Counted from the stretch's first letter, positions 1-6,665 are shown. The stretch is 6,665 nt of DNA from Planctomycetota bacterium (GCA_026386995.1 JAPLMO010000475.1:1-6665); one strand, 5' to 3'. The notes: a model not told the origin generated them from the letters alone. Program-made: numbers and translations.

Positions 1-1
1 G

Positions 2-127
2 CTGAATCGGATCGCCTTGAACCTGCTGAAGTCGGAAACCCAACAGAAGGTCGGCATCAAAACCAAACGCCTCGTCGCCGGCTGGGATCACGATTACCTG
101 CTCAAGGTCCTGACCCAGGGGGATTAG
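2..127 (+). CDS. ISAs1-type transposase, C-terminal fragment (5' part outside window)
   Basis: Forty-one codons are visible, in the frame starting at base 2 and ending with TAG at 125-127. The peptide contains ALNLLKSE, then GIKTKRLVAGWD, then DYLLKVL. This combination is the usual extreme C-terminus of ISAs1-family (H-repeat-like) DDE transposases, where a short basic stretch precedes a conserved AGWD and a hydrophobic YLLKVL end. These enzymes cut and paste their own element in the cytoplasm. The catalytic Asp/Asp/Glu residues lie upstream of the window, so I cannot say whether the element is active. The adjacent probable inverted repeat (127-141) supports the call. This is recognition by pattern only and a related IS4-like family remains possible. 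Confidence 0.72.
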   Translation: MNRIALNLLKSETQQKVGIKTKRLVAGWDHDYLLKVLTQGD

Positions 128-141
128 ATGCGATTGCCCTG
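127..141 (-). repeat. probable right terminal inverted repeat of the IS
   Basis: Read inward from the element's end, the minus strand gives CAGGGCAATCGCATC immediately after the transposase stop. A CAGGGC-type tip this close to the stop fits an ISAs1-like end. The partner repeat is outside the window. Confidence 0.45.
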
Positions 142-160
142 TCCAAGACGCCCTAAGTAA

Positions 161-189
161 TTGACTCTCGCAACGACGGCATTTACAAT
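161..189 (+). promoter_or_regulatory. sigma-70-type promoter for the glycosyltransferase gene
   Basis: TTGACT (161-166) and TACAAT (184-189) are separated by exactly 17 bases. Each hexamer has one mismatch to the housekeeping consensus. Transcription would start near 196, giving a leader of about 26 nt that includes the AAGGAG ribosome binding site at 211-216. The local AT-richness contrasts with the GC-rich surroundings. The promoter begins 20 bp beyond the probable IS end. Confidence 0.75.
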
Positions 190-210
190 AACACACTTTT
201 GGAAAAAGTC

Positions 211-216
211 AAGGAG
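211..216 (+). promoter_or_regulatory. Shine-Dalgarno deciding the TTG start at 222
   Basis: AAGGAG is followed by a 5-nt spacer and TTG at 222. In-frame alternatives, GTG at 237 and ATG at 246, are too far away (20 and 29 nt) for this site, so the TTG start is preferred. Confidence 0.75.
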
Positions 217-221
217 AAACT

Positions 222-2057
222 TTGGGAGTTCCGCTGGTGGATTCAATGCCGGCCAATGGCCAGCAACAGGCGGATGGCGCGCCGTCGCGCGCCAAGGCGT
301 GGATTGCCTTGGCGATTGTGGCGGCGGCGATCCTGGCGGCGCGCCTGGCCTTTGCTTTCACCCTGCCGGGGCCCTGGTACCTGCCCGACGAGGTCACCTA
401 CCTGGAGCAGGCCCACGCCGCCGCGGAGGGGACGGTTTTTTCTCGCGGCCTGTTTGGGGCCGGCCAACCAGGCTGGCCGATGCTCCTGGCACCCGTCGTT
501 GGGCTCCTGGAAGGGCGGCCCGATCAGGCGTATGCGGCAGGCGTTGCCCTGGCGAGCCTCCTGGGAACCGCCGTCGTCATTCCCCTGTTTCTGCTCGTCC
601 GCCGCACGCTTGACTCGGCCGAGGCGGTGGCGGCAGCCGCACTGGCCGTCGTGCTGCCGGGTTCGTGCCTCCTGGGCTGGACCGTCTTGAGCGAATCCCT
701 CTTCACATTGCTTGTCGTGTGTGCGGCGGCGTGGTTCATGCGGGCCTTGCGGAGGGAGCGTGCCGCGGACTTCGCCGTCGCGGCCGGCGTCGCGGCCTTC
801 GCGTACTGGGTTCGGCCTTTTGGCGCGGCCTGCGTCCTGGCCTGTCTGGCGGGAACGCTGGTATGGGCCGTCCAGAATCGCCGCTGGCGCCAGCCGCTTG
901 CGGCGCTGGCGGCGACGGCAGCGCTGGCCGCCATCGGGCCGCTCGCTAGAGCGGTCAACGGGTATCCGACCGCCTCGTTCACCAACTACGGTGGCGAGAC
1001 CGAACAGGGCGCCCTCCAGCAAATCCTCGTTTATCTGTCGGAATCGCGCGGCTGGCGGAGCCTGGGTCTGGCCGTGGCGAGGGACCTGGCTTACCTTTTC
1101 GTGGCGACGTTGGGCGTGTTCCTCCCGCTGGCGCTGGCGGCGGGGGGGCGTGGCGTGGCGGCGTTTCGCGGGCTTGACGCGCGGGGCAGGGCGTCCCTAG
1201 TGGCCGGAGCGGTCCTGTTTGCGGCGACGGTCGGCATCACTGCGCTGGCGCGGCTGGGCACGGACATTCAAGAGAGTTCCGCCGGCATGGGACGTATGTA
1301 CGGCCGCTATGTGGAGCCGCTTGTGCCGCTGGTGATCGCCGCGGGTGCAGTGGCCTGGCGCCGCATGGCCACTGACCGGCATGTCTGGCGCGGTCTGCTC
1401 GCCCTGGTTTTCGCGCTGGTTGTGGCCATCCCCCGCGGGACGACGAGTTTCACCAACAGCCCCGGCTTCTGGTCCTGGTACCTGATCTACGAGCATGCTC
1501 CGACGGCGGCGGCGCTTGCCGTTCCGGCGGCGTTCGCGGCGGTCTTCTGGCTTCTGCGCGGCCGGCGGGCGGCCGCCATCCTGACGGTCCTGGCCGCCGG
1601 GGTTGTTTCAACGGCCCTCGTTGGTGCGCATATATATCAATATAATGCGAAAACGCAGCCGTGGCGGGAGTTGGCGGCCGGCGCCGCCCAAACCGTGCGA
1701 AACGACACGCAGTCGCGCGCCGGGGCCGTCCTGTGGATTGACCCGCGCCTTTGCGGCCAGCCTTCGCCGTTTGCGCAGGAGATGATGCAGATTGCCTGCT
1801 GGCTCAGAGCGGACCTGCTGGCTTACGACATGCGACTGGCGCAAGCGGAGCAGGTTGTCTCGGTCGGCGACATGCTCCTGACGCGGGCCGCGGATCCCGG
1901 CCTGACCACCGTGTGGGAGTATCGGGGATTGCGGGTCGTCCGGATTCCACGGGCTGGCCGGCGCGAATTCGCGGGCGGCTCTTTGCTTGACCCTCCCGCT
2001 ACGACGGGGCAGGGGGTCAGGAGTCTTACGGATAGGGCTCCAGATTTCGGGCGTTAG
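222..2057 (+). CDS. GT-C fold membrane glycosyltransferase (PMT/ArnT-like, GT39/GT83-type)
   Basis: A 611-residue polytopic membrane protein. By eye there are roughly 12-14 hydrophobic segments between residues 26 and 470, followed by a soluble C-terminal domain of about 140 residues. The first loop after TM1 carries LPDEVTYLEQAH (54-65). This Asp-Glu motif is placed where GT-C enzymes keep the catalytic acidic residue that contacts polyprenyl-phosphate-linked sugar. SESLFTLL (157-164) and GRYVEPLVPL (361-370) are further features common in PMT_2/ArnT-like proteins. Such enzymes transfer a sugar from an undecaprenyl- or dolichyl-phosphate carrier on the outer face of the cytoplasmic membrane. 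Neither acceptor nor sugar can be named here. The TTG start is chosen from AAGGAG 5 nt upstream. The gene has its own promoter and seems monocistronic, because a new promoter follows its stop. The TAG stop begins a small palindrome (see 2054-2071). Other GT-C families cannot be excluded. Confidence 0.8.
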   Translation: MGVPLVDSMPANGQQQADGAPSRAKAWIALAIVAAAILAARLAFAFTLPGPWYLPDEVTYLEQAHAAAEGTVFSRGLFGAGQPGWPMLLAPVVGLLEGRPDQAYAAGVALASLLGTAVVIPLFLLVRRTLDSAEAVAAAALAVVLPGSCLLGWTVLSESLFTLLVVCAAAWFMRALRRERAADFAVAAGVAAFAYWVRPFGAACVLACLAGTLVWAVQNRRWRQPLAALAATAALAAIGPLARAVNGYPTASFTNYGGETEQGALQQILVYLSESRGWRSLGLAVARDLAYLFVATLGVFLPLALAAGGRGVAAFRGLDARGRASLVAGAVLFAATVGITALARLGTDIQESSAGMGRMYGRYVEPLVPLVIAAGAVAWRRMATDRHVWRGLLALVFALVVAIPRGTTSFTNSPGFWSWYLIYEHAPTAAALAVPAAFAAVFWLLRGRRAAAILTVLAAGVVSTALVGAHIYQYNAKTQPWRELAAGAAQTVRNDTQSRAGAVLWIDPRLCGQPSPFAQEMMQIACWLRADLLAYDMRLAQAEQVVSVGDMLLTRAADPGLTTVWEYRGLRVVRIPRAGRREFAGGSLLDPPATTGQGVRSLTDRAPDFGR

Positions 2058-2071
2058 CGGCGTATGGCCGC
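2054..2071 (+). repeat. REP-like hairpin at the glycosyltransferase stop codon
   Basis: The bases TTAG are followed by a perfect hairpin, GCGGC (2057-2061), loop GTATG, GCCGC (2067-2071). The TAG stop (2055-2057) is part of this motif. The same TAGCGGCGT opening recurs at the rpmB stop (2511), and a related GTTAGCCGC opens the repeat at 3051. There is no T-run after it, so it is not a classical rho-independent terminator on the plus strand. Confidence 0.45.
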
Positions 2072-2087
2072 AACCCCGAAAAAAGGC

Positions 2088-2115
2088 TTGAAGATTCCAC
2101 GCAAAAACTTATACT
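2088..2115 (+). promoter_or_regulatory. sigma-70-type promoter for rpmB
   Basis: TTGAAG (2088-2093) and TATACT (2110-2115) are spaced by 16 bases in an AT-rich patch just downstream of the glycosyltransferase stop. Transcription would start near 2122, leaving a leader of about 128 nt before the rpmB start at 2250. This makes rpmB independent of the upstream glycosyltransferase gene. Confidence 0.7.
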
Positions 2116-2128
2116 GTGGTCAAGCCAC

Positions 2129-2145
2129 GGCAGGCTTGCCCTGCC
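2129..2145 (+). promoter_or_regulatory. hairpin in the rpmB leader
   Basis: GGCAGG (2129-2134), loop CTTGC, CCTGCC (2140-2145) form a 6-bp GC-rich stem near the start of the predicted rpmB leader. No T-run follows, so it is not an attenuator of the terminator type. Regulation by a ribosomal protein or mRNA stabilisation would be speculation. I do not match it to any known riboswitch. Confidence 0.35.
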
Positions 2146-2237
2146 AGGGTGGCGCTTTCGCAGGTGAGGTTGGCGTCGGAAGGGGCCGCCACGAGTGCGG
2201 CCGGAATGCGGCGCTACAGACTTCAGCGGCTATTACT

Positions 2238-2243
2238 GGGAGG
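2238..2243 (+). promoter_or_regulatory. Shine-Dalgarno deciding the GTG start of rpmB
   Basis: GGGAGG with a 6-nt spacer precedes GTG at 2250. The frame is open back to 2064, but only the 2250 start has this site, and it gives the family's normal N-terminus. Confidence 0.8.
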
Positions 2244-2249
2244 TTACCC

Positions 2250-2513
2250 GTGCCGGCTAAATGTGAAATTTGCGGTAAGACGGCGAAACGTGGCAACAGC
2301 ATCAAGCGTCGCGGCAAGGCGAAGTACCTGGGCGGCGTGGGCCGGAAGATCACCGGCATTACGCGCCGGGAGTTCCGCGCCAATCTTCAGCGGATGCACA
2401 TACAGTTGCCCGACGGCACGCGCAAGTGCGCCCGTATCTGCACGCAGTGCCTTCGCAGCGGCACGGTCACGAAGCGCATGAAGCGGATCGTGCCGGCGCA
2501 GCCGACGGCCTAG
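2250..2513 (+). CDS. rpmB: 50S ribosomal protein L28
   Basis: An 87-residue basic protein of the bacterial L28 family, a structural component of the large ribosomal subunit. The N-terminus MPAKCEICGK and the C-terminal ICTQCLRSGTVTK supply paired cysteines (CxxC at residues 5-8, and a second CxxC near residue 68), consistent with a zinc-ribbon version of L28. The middle segment, rich in Arg/Lys with a TRREFRANLQRMHIQLPDGTRK stretch, matches the conserved rRNA-binding part. The GTG start is set by GGGAGG 6 nt upstream and by the family N-terminus. The longer open frame back to 2064 would add 62 residues that do not resemble L28. It has its own promoter (2088-2115). The TAG stop lies in a palindromic repeat. 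The usual neighbour L33 (rpmG) is not seen here. Confidence 0.95.
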   Translation: MPAKCEICGKTAKRGNSIKRRGKAKYLGGVGRKITGITRREFRANLQRMHIQLPDGTRKCARICTQCLRSGTVTKRMKRIVPAQPTA

Positions 2514-2570
2514 CGGCGTTTTCGGGCCGCGGTCGTAATAACCGTCGCCGTATGCGGCGACGGCTAAACG
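2511..2570 (+). repeat. paired REP-like palindrome, TTAG/GTTTAG-headed class, copy 1
   Basis: The left half begins at the rpmB TAG stop with GCGGC (2513-2517) pairing with GCCGC (2526-2530). The right half is a 9-bp hairpin, CCGTCGCCG (2542-2550), loop TATG, CGGCGACGG (2555-2563), followed by CTAAACG. Read on the minus strand, the right half is headed GTTTAG. Bases 2541-2570 match 3086-3115 at 29 of 30 positions, the only difference being in the loop. No T-run follows either hairpin. Confidence 0.7.
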
Positions 2571-2588
2571 GCCGTAATGGCTCAGTTG

Positions 2589-2686
2589 CGTAGGGGCGAG
2601 GCATGCCTCGCCCGCACGCTTGTGGGACTTCCTCGGGCGAGGGAGGGGCATGTCGAAGACTCGCCGCGGCGAGCCTCGCCCCTACG
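2589..2686 (+). repeat. GTAG-headed REP pair (BIME-like element) upstream of gatC
   Basis: The ends form a 14-bp perfect inverted repeat: 2589-2602 (CGTAGGGGCGAGGC) and 2673-2686 (its complement). Inside are several palindromes: a perfect 20-bp one at 2594-2613, CCTCGggCGAGG at 2631-2642, and a perfect 14-bp one at 2660-2673. Both outer ends carry the tetranucleotide GTAG (2590-2593, and as CTAC at 2682-2685) facing outward. GTAG heads next to GC-rich palindromes are known for REP elements mobilised by RAYT (TnpA-REP) transposases, and two inverted REPs form a BIME. No transposase is encoded inside, so this would be a non-autonomous element. gatC starts 34 bp after its end. Confidence 0.7.
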
Positions 2687-2719
2687 GAACTGCGGGCACC
2701 CCTAACAGCGGTATTGCTC

Positions 2720-3022
2720 ATGGCCCTCTCGAAACAGGAAGTCCTCAAGGTCGGCACGCTCAGCCGCATCCGCCTCTCCGAGGCGGAGGTGGAGAAGTTC
2801 GCCACCCAACTCTCAGCCATCCTTGGCTACGTAGACAAACTCCGCGAACTCGATACCGATAACGTGGAGCCGCTGGCCCACGCTCTAGCGCTCCACAACG
2901 TCCTTCGCGCCGATGAACCGACACCGGGCCTCACAACGGAGCAGGCCCTCGGCGGCGCCCCGGAGTCGGCCGGCGACTTCTTCAAAGTGCCGCGCGTGCT
3001 CGATGAGGGGGCGGGGGCGTGA
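2720..3022 (+). CDS. gatC: Asp-tRNA(Asn)/Glu-tRNA(Gln) amidotransferase subunit C
   Basis: A 100-residue protein of the GatC family, close to the usual size of about 95. It wraps around the GatA-GatB interface and stabilises the heterotrimer. Diagnostic segments in order are VGTLSRIRLSEAEVEKF (about 11-27), QLSAILGYVDKLRELDTDNVEP (about 30-51), NVLRADEPTPGLTTEQAL (about 59-76) and the conserved C-terminal APESAGDFFKVPRVL (80-94). The ATG at 2720 is the family start. The frame stays open upstream only because it runs through a repeat element. No convincing Shine-Dalgarno or promoter is visible before it. Unusually, gatC is separated from gatA by 189 bp of repeats. It ends in TGA. Confidence 0.95.
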   Translation: MALSKQEVLKVGTLSRIRLSEAEVEKFATQLSAILGYVDKLRELDTDNVEPLAHALALHNVLRADEPTPGLTTEQALGGAPESAGDFFKVPRVLDEGAGA

Positions 3023-3050
3023 TTTTGTAAAGGCGCCGGCGCGTGCCCCG

Positions 3051-3115
3051 GTTAGCCGCGGCCGCAAACGGCCGCGTTTACGATGACCGTCGCCGTGTGC
3101 GGCGACGGCTAAACG
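3051..3115 (+). repeat. paired REP-like palindrome, TTAG/GTTTAG-headed class, copy 2
   Basis: The left half is GTTAG followed by an 8-bp hairpin, CGCGGCCG (3057-3064), loop CAAA, CGGCCGCG (3069-3076). The right half is a 9-bp hairpin, CCGTCGCCG (3087-3095), loop TGTG, CGGCGACGG (3100-3108), followed by CTAAACG. TTAGCCG (3052-3058) and CGGCTAA (3106-3112) form the outer inverted repeat. Layout and right-half sequence match copy 1 at 2511-2570. Confidence 0.7.
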
Positions 3116-3165
3116 ATGCATGGCTAAACGGCGTACGGCTAAACGGCGTACGGCTAAACGGCGCT
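3106..3165 (+). repeat. four tandem 15-bp units derived from the repeat head
   Basis: Four consecutive 15-mers start at 3106, 3121, 3136 and 3151. All share GGCTAAACG. The second to fourth continue with GCGTA or GCGCT, the first with ATGCA. The shared core is the outward-facing head of the adjacent palindrome (GTTTAGCC on the minus strand), so the array looks like local amplification of that head. The period equals five codons, but no credible gene runs through it. It is not a CRISPR array: units are too short and there are no unique spacers. Confidence 0.85.
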
Positions 3166-3211
3166 GGGCCGAACGTTACAAAGGCGCCGGGGCGACGCCT
3201 TGGCTTACATT

Positions 3212-4698
<1,487 letters not shown>

Positions 4699-4702
<4 letters not shown>

Positions 4703-6207
4703 GCGCCGACCTTGAGCCCACCATCGGCCTTGAGGTGCACATGCACCTGGCGACCCGCACGAAACTCTTCTGCGGGTGCAAGGTGGAGTACGACGTGCGG
4801 CCGAACTCGAACGTCTGCCCCGTGTGCCTCGGCATGCCGGGCGTTCTGCCGGTGATGAACCGCGAGGCGGTGGAACTGTCGGTCCGCATGGCGCTGGCCC
4901 TGGGGTGCACCATCCCCGATTTCGCCAAGTGGGACCGCAAGCACTACTACTATCCCGATCTGCCGAAGAACTACCAGATATCGGAATACGATCAACCGCT
5001 GGGCGTGGGCGGCCACCTCGACATCGAGACCTCCCAGGGCACGCGCCGCATCGGCATCACGCGCGTGCACCTGGAGGAAGACGCCGGCAAACTGATGCAC
5101 GCCGAGGCGGGTAACTTCAGCATCGTGGACCTGAACCGCACCGGCACGCCGCTTCTTGAAATCGTGAGCGAGCCCGACGTCTGCACCGCCGAGGAGGCCC
5201 GCGCGTACGGCGAGGCCCTGCGGCAACTGGCGGTGTACCTGGGCGTGGGCCACTGCAACATGCAACTCGGGCAGATGCGGTTCGAGCCGAACGTGAGCCT
5301 GCGAATCGGCGCCGGCCCCGACGGCAAGCCGCGCTACACGCCCATCTCGGAGATGAAGAACTTAAACTCCTTCCGCTCGGTCGAGCGGGCCGTGACTTAC
5401 GAACTCGCCCGCCACCGCGAGGAGTACCTGGCGGCCCCCGCGAAGTACACGCTGGAGAACCTCGGCAAAGAGACGCGTGGCTGGCGCGACGACGAGGGCA
5501 CCTCCTTCCTCATGCGCTCCAAGGAAGAGGCCCACGATTACCGCTACCTGCCGGAGCCGGACCTCGTGCCGTTCATGCCGGATCGCAAGTGGGTGGAGGA
5601 GTTGCGTGCCGGTCTTCCTGAACTGCCGGCGCAACGCATTGCCCGTTACATAGCAATGGGCTTGCCGGTGGAAATCGCTCAGGCGCTTGCGGACGAGAAT
5701 CTGATTGGGCAGTACTTTGACGACCTTACGATGGCCGTTGCTCGGGTTGCTAAGACCGCCGGCGATTGGGTTTCAATGCGCGGCAACAAAGTATGCCACG
5801 ATTGGATATTGCAGCACGTCAGGCGCACGCTCAATGAGAAGAAGGACGACATGGGCGTTTTTCGCAGCAAGATGCCTGCGGCCAGGCTGGCCGAACTCAT
5901 CCAACTGGTCGAGGAAGGCAGGATCAACCGCAACACCGGCGTGGAAGTCTTCGATGAGATGTACACGGCCAACAAGCCGGCCTCGAAGATCGTGGAGGAG
6001 AAGGGCCTTGTTCAGGTCGCGGATTCCGGCGCGATCGAGGCGTTCGTGGACCAGGCCCTCGCCGCCAACGCCAAGGCCGTCGAGGACTATCGCGGCGGCA
6101 AGAAGGCGTCGTTCGGCCGCCTCATGGGCGAGGCGATGAAGGCCTCGGGCGGCAAAGCCAATCCCGCACTCGTCAAAGAGATCCTGCTGAAGAAACTCGG
6201 CGGGTGA
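4699..6207 (+). CDS. gatB: Asp-tRNA(Asn)/Glu-tRNA(Gln) amidotransferase subunit B
   Basis: A 502-residue GatB. It phosphorylates the misacylated Glu or Asp on the tRNA with ATP, then amidates it with ammonia from GatA. The N-terminal cradle domain has GLEVHMHL (10-17), four zinc-ribbon cysteines (Cys25, Cys27, Cys40, Cys43 in CGC and CPVC), YYYPDLPKNYQISEYDQP (83-100), HLEEDAGK (124-131) and RTGTPLLEIVSEPD (147-160), blocks that bind Mg/ATP and the tRNA 3' end. A helical domain follows, and the C-terminal YqeY-like tRNA-binding domain ends with YRGGKKASFGRLMGEAMKASGGKANP. The start codon overlaps the gatA stop as ATGA, with GAGGG at 4688-4692 as ribosome site. The open frame upstream of 4699 is a gatA shadow. 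Codon choice is noticeably less GC-rich at about 5600-5820 (see findings). It ends in TGA and converges on plsY. Confidence 0.97.
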
Positions 6208-6244
6208 TGGCTGTCGCCTCGGCCCCAACAGACAGGACCGCCAT

Positions 6245-6311
6245 GTAGGGTGGGTGCTATGCACCCACGCTGCTGTGTTGCACGCGGGCGGCCACATAGG
6301 GCCGCCCCTAC
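6245..6311 (+). repeat. GTAG-headed REP pair between convergent gatB and plsY
   Basis: GTAG (6245-6248) heads an 8-bp hairpin, GTGGGTGC (6250-6257), loop TAT, GCACCCAC (6261-6268). A second 8-bp hairpin, GGGCGGCC (6286-6293), loop ACATAG, GGCCGCCC (6300-6307), is followed by CTAC (6308-6311), the same head on the other strand. The two heads face outward as in the element at 2589-2686, although the stem sequences differ. The right head contains the TAG stop of plsY. No proper T-run follows on either strand, so a role as a bidirectional transcript end or mRNA stabiliser is only inference. Confidence 0.65.
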
Positions 6312-6665
6312 GGAGTTTTCGTTCCGCCCCACAACTTGTTCTCCGTCCCCTTCATCAGCCGCGCGTAGTTGGACCGGTGCCGGATGATCACCAGCCCGAC
6401 GACGAGAAAGACCAGCACGGTCACGGCCAGGTAATCGCCCCAGGTCTTCTCGCGCTCAACCCACAGGTAGATGCCCGCCAGCGCCAGGGCCGCCACGGTC
6501 GAGCCGACCGAAACGTACTTCGTGAGGCCGGTCACGACGAGCCACACACCGAAGGCCGCAAGGGCCGCCCACCGCAGCATCGGCAGCGACAGGAGGACGC
6601 CCAGGCTCGTCGCCACGGCCTTGCCGCCCTTAAAGCCCAGCCACACGGGGAAGAGGTGCCCGATG
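6308..6665 (-). CDS. plsY: glycerol-3-phosphate acyltransferase PlsY, C-terminal part (5' end outside window)
   Basis: The minus-strand frame runs from the window edge to a TAG at 6310-6308, giving 118 visible residues; start and N-terminus lie beyond 6665. PlsY is an integral membrane enzyme that transfers the acyl group of acyl-phosphate (made by PlsX) to sn-glycerol-3-phosphate, the first step of phospholipid synthesis in most bacteria. Visible motifs are IGHLFPVWLGFKGGKAVAT, the glycerol-phosphate-binding GGKxVAT block, and near the C-terminus IRHRSNYARLMKGTENKL, the third conserved motif (RHRxNxxRLxxGTExK). Several hydrophobic helices lie between them. The first motif (with SxP and GSGNxGATN) would be upstream. 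A GTG at 6646 is internal, since homology continues past it. The stop codon is formed by the head of a REP-like repeat. Confidence 0.95.
   Translation of the reverse strand, partial: IGHLFPVWLGFKGGKAVATSLGVLLSLPMLRWAALAAFGVWLVVTGLTKYVSVGSTVAALALAGIYLWVEREKTWGDYLAVTVLVFLVVGLVIIRHRSNYARLMKGTENKLWGGTKTP

Larger units (their letters stand above)
1..141 (+). mobile_element. 3' end of an ISAs1-type insertion sequence
   Basis: The window opens inside an insertion sequence. The transposase tail ends at 127, and the last 15 bases (127-141), read on the minus strand, give CAGGGCAATCGCATC, which I take as the right terminal inverted repeat. The TAG stop of the transposase touches this repeat, as is common in compact IS elements. 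The left end lies outside the window, so the repeat cannot be matched to its partner, and no target duplication can be confirmed. The family assignment rests on the transposase C-terminus. Confidence 0.6.
3029..3190 (+). repeat. 11-bp direct repeats bracketing the gatC-gatA spacer array
   Basis: AAAGGCGCCGG occurs at 3029-3039 and again at 3180-3190. The palindrome pair and the 15-bp tandem array both lie between the two copies. The arrangement resembles a target duplication or a slippage/recombination boundary, but 11 bp of GC-rich sequence containing the palindrome GGCGCC could also recur by common descent of repeat units. Confidence 0.5.

Noticed and set aside
243..1022. Minus-strand open frame within the glycosyltransferase gene
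   Set aside because: The plus-strand frame has the hydrophobic pattern, DE motif, promoter and ribosome site; the minus-strand peptide is Arg/Gly/Gln-rich low-complexity typical of a shadow.
2129..2145. Rho-independent terminator after the glycosyltransferase gene
   Set aside because: The hairpin lies downstream of the rpmB promoter and is not followed by a T-run.
2064..2249. 62-residue N-terminal extension of L28
   Set aside because: L28 proteins begin at MPAKCEICGK, and the only good Shine-Dalgarno is before GTG 2250. The extension would also overlap the promoter.
2541..2563. Rho-independent terminator after rpmB
   Set aside because: The hairpin is strong but followed by CTAAACGGCC, not a T-run, and the same hairpin recurs before gatA, which fits a dispersed repeat better.
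3106..3165. CRISPR array
   Set aside because: Units are only 15 bp and are head-to-tail without unique spacers, and no cas gene is nearby.

Overview
The window is GC-rich DNA with mostly housekeeping content. The rpmB product (a Cys-rich L28), the Zn-ribbon GatB and the dense palindromic intergenic repeats suggest a Planctomycetota-like or other PVC-group bacterium. This is an inference from family resemblance, and no 16S or other decisive marker is present.

Layout, left to right: (1) 1-141, the 3' end of an insertion sequence, with the last 41 codons of an ISAs1-type transposase and a probable right terminal inverted repeat. (2) 161-2057, a strong sigma-70-type promoter, a good Shine-Dalgarno and a TTG-started GT-C-fold membrane glycosyltransferase. 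(3) 2088-2513, a second clear promoter, a leader of about 128 nt and rpmB (L28) starting at GTG 2250. (4) 2720-6207, gatC, gatA and gatB, the three subunits of the tRNA-dependent amidotransferase. gatA and gatB overlap by ATGA, but gatC and gatA are split by 189 bp of palindromes and tandem repeats. (5) 6208-6307, a short convergent junction holding a paired palindrome. (6) 6308-6665, the 3' part of plsY on the minus strand, running off the right edge.

GatCAB converts misacylated Glu-tRNA(Gln) and/or Asp-tRNA(Asn) to Gln-tRNA(Gln)/Asn-tRNA(Asn). With L28 it forms a translation-related block. PlsY starts phospholipid synthesis and the glycosyltransferase probably acts on a lipid-linked sugar at the membrane, so those two are envelope genes.

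No undescribed protein system is visible. The most unusual material is between the genes. At least two classes of REP-like hairpins are present, one headed GTAG and one headed TTAG/GTTAG/GTTTAG, often as outward-facing pairs. They fill the rpmB-gatC, gatC-gatA and gatB-plsY gaps. One head has been amplified into a 15-bp tandem array. The TAG stop codons of three unrelated genes lie inside repeat heads or hairpins, while the gat genes use TGA. No gene-free stretch exceeds about 210 bp.
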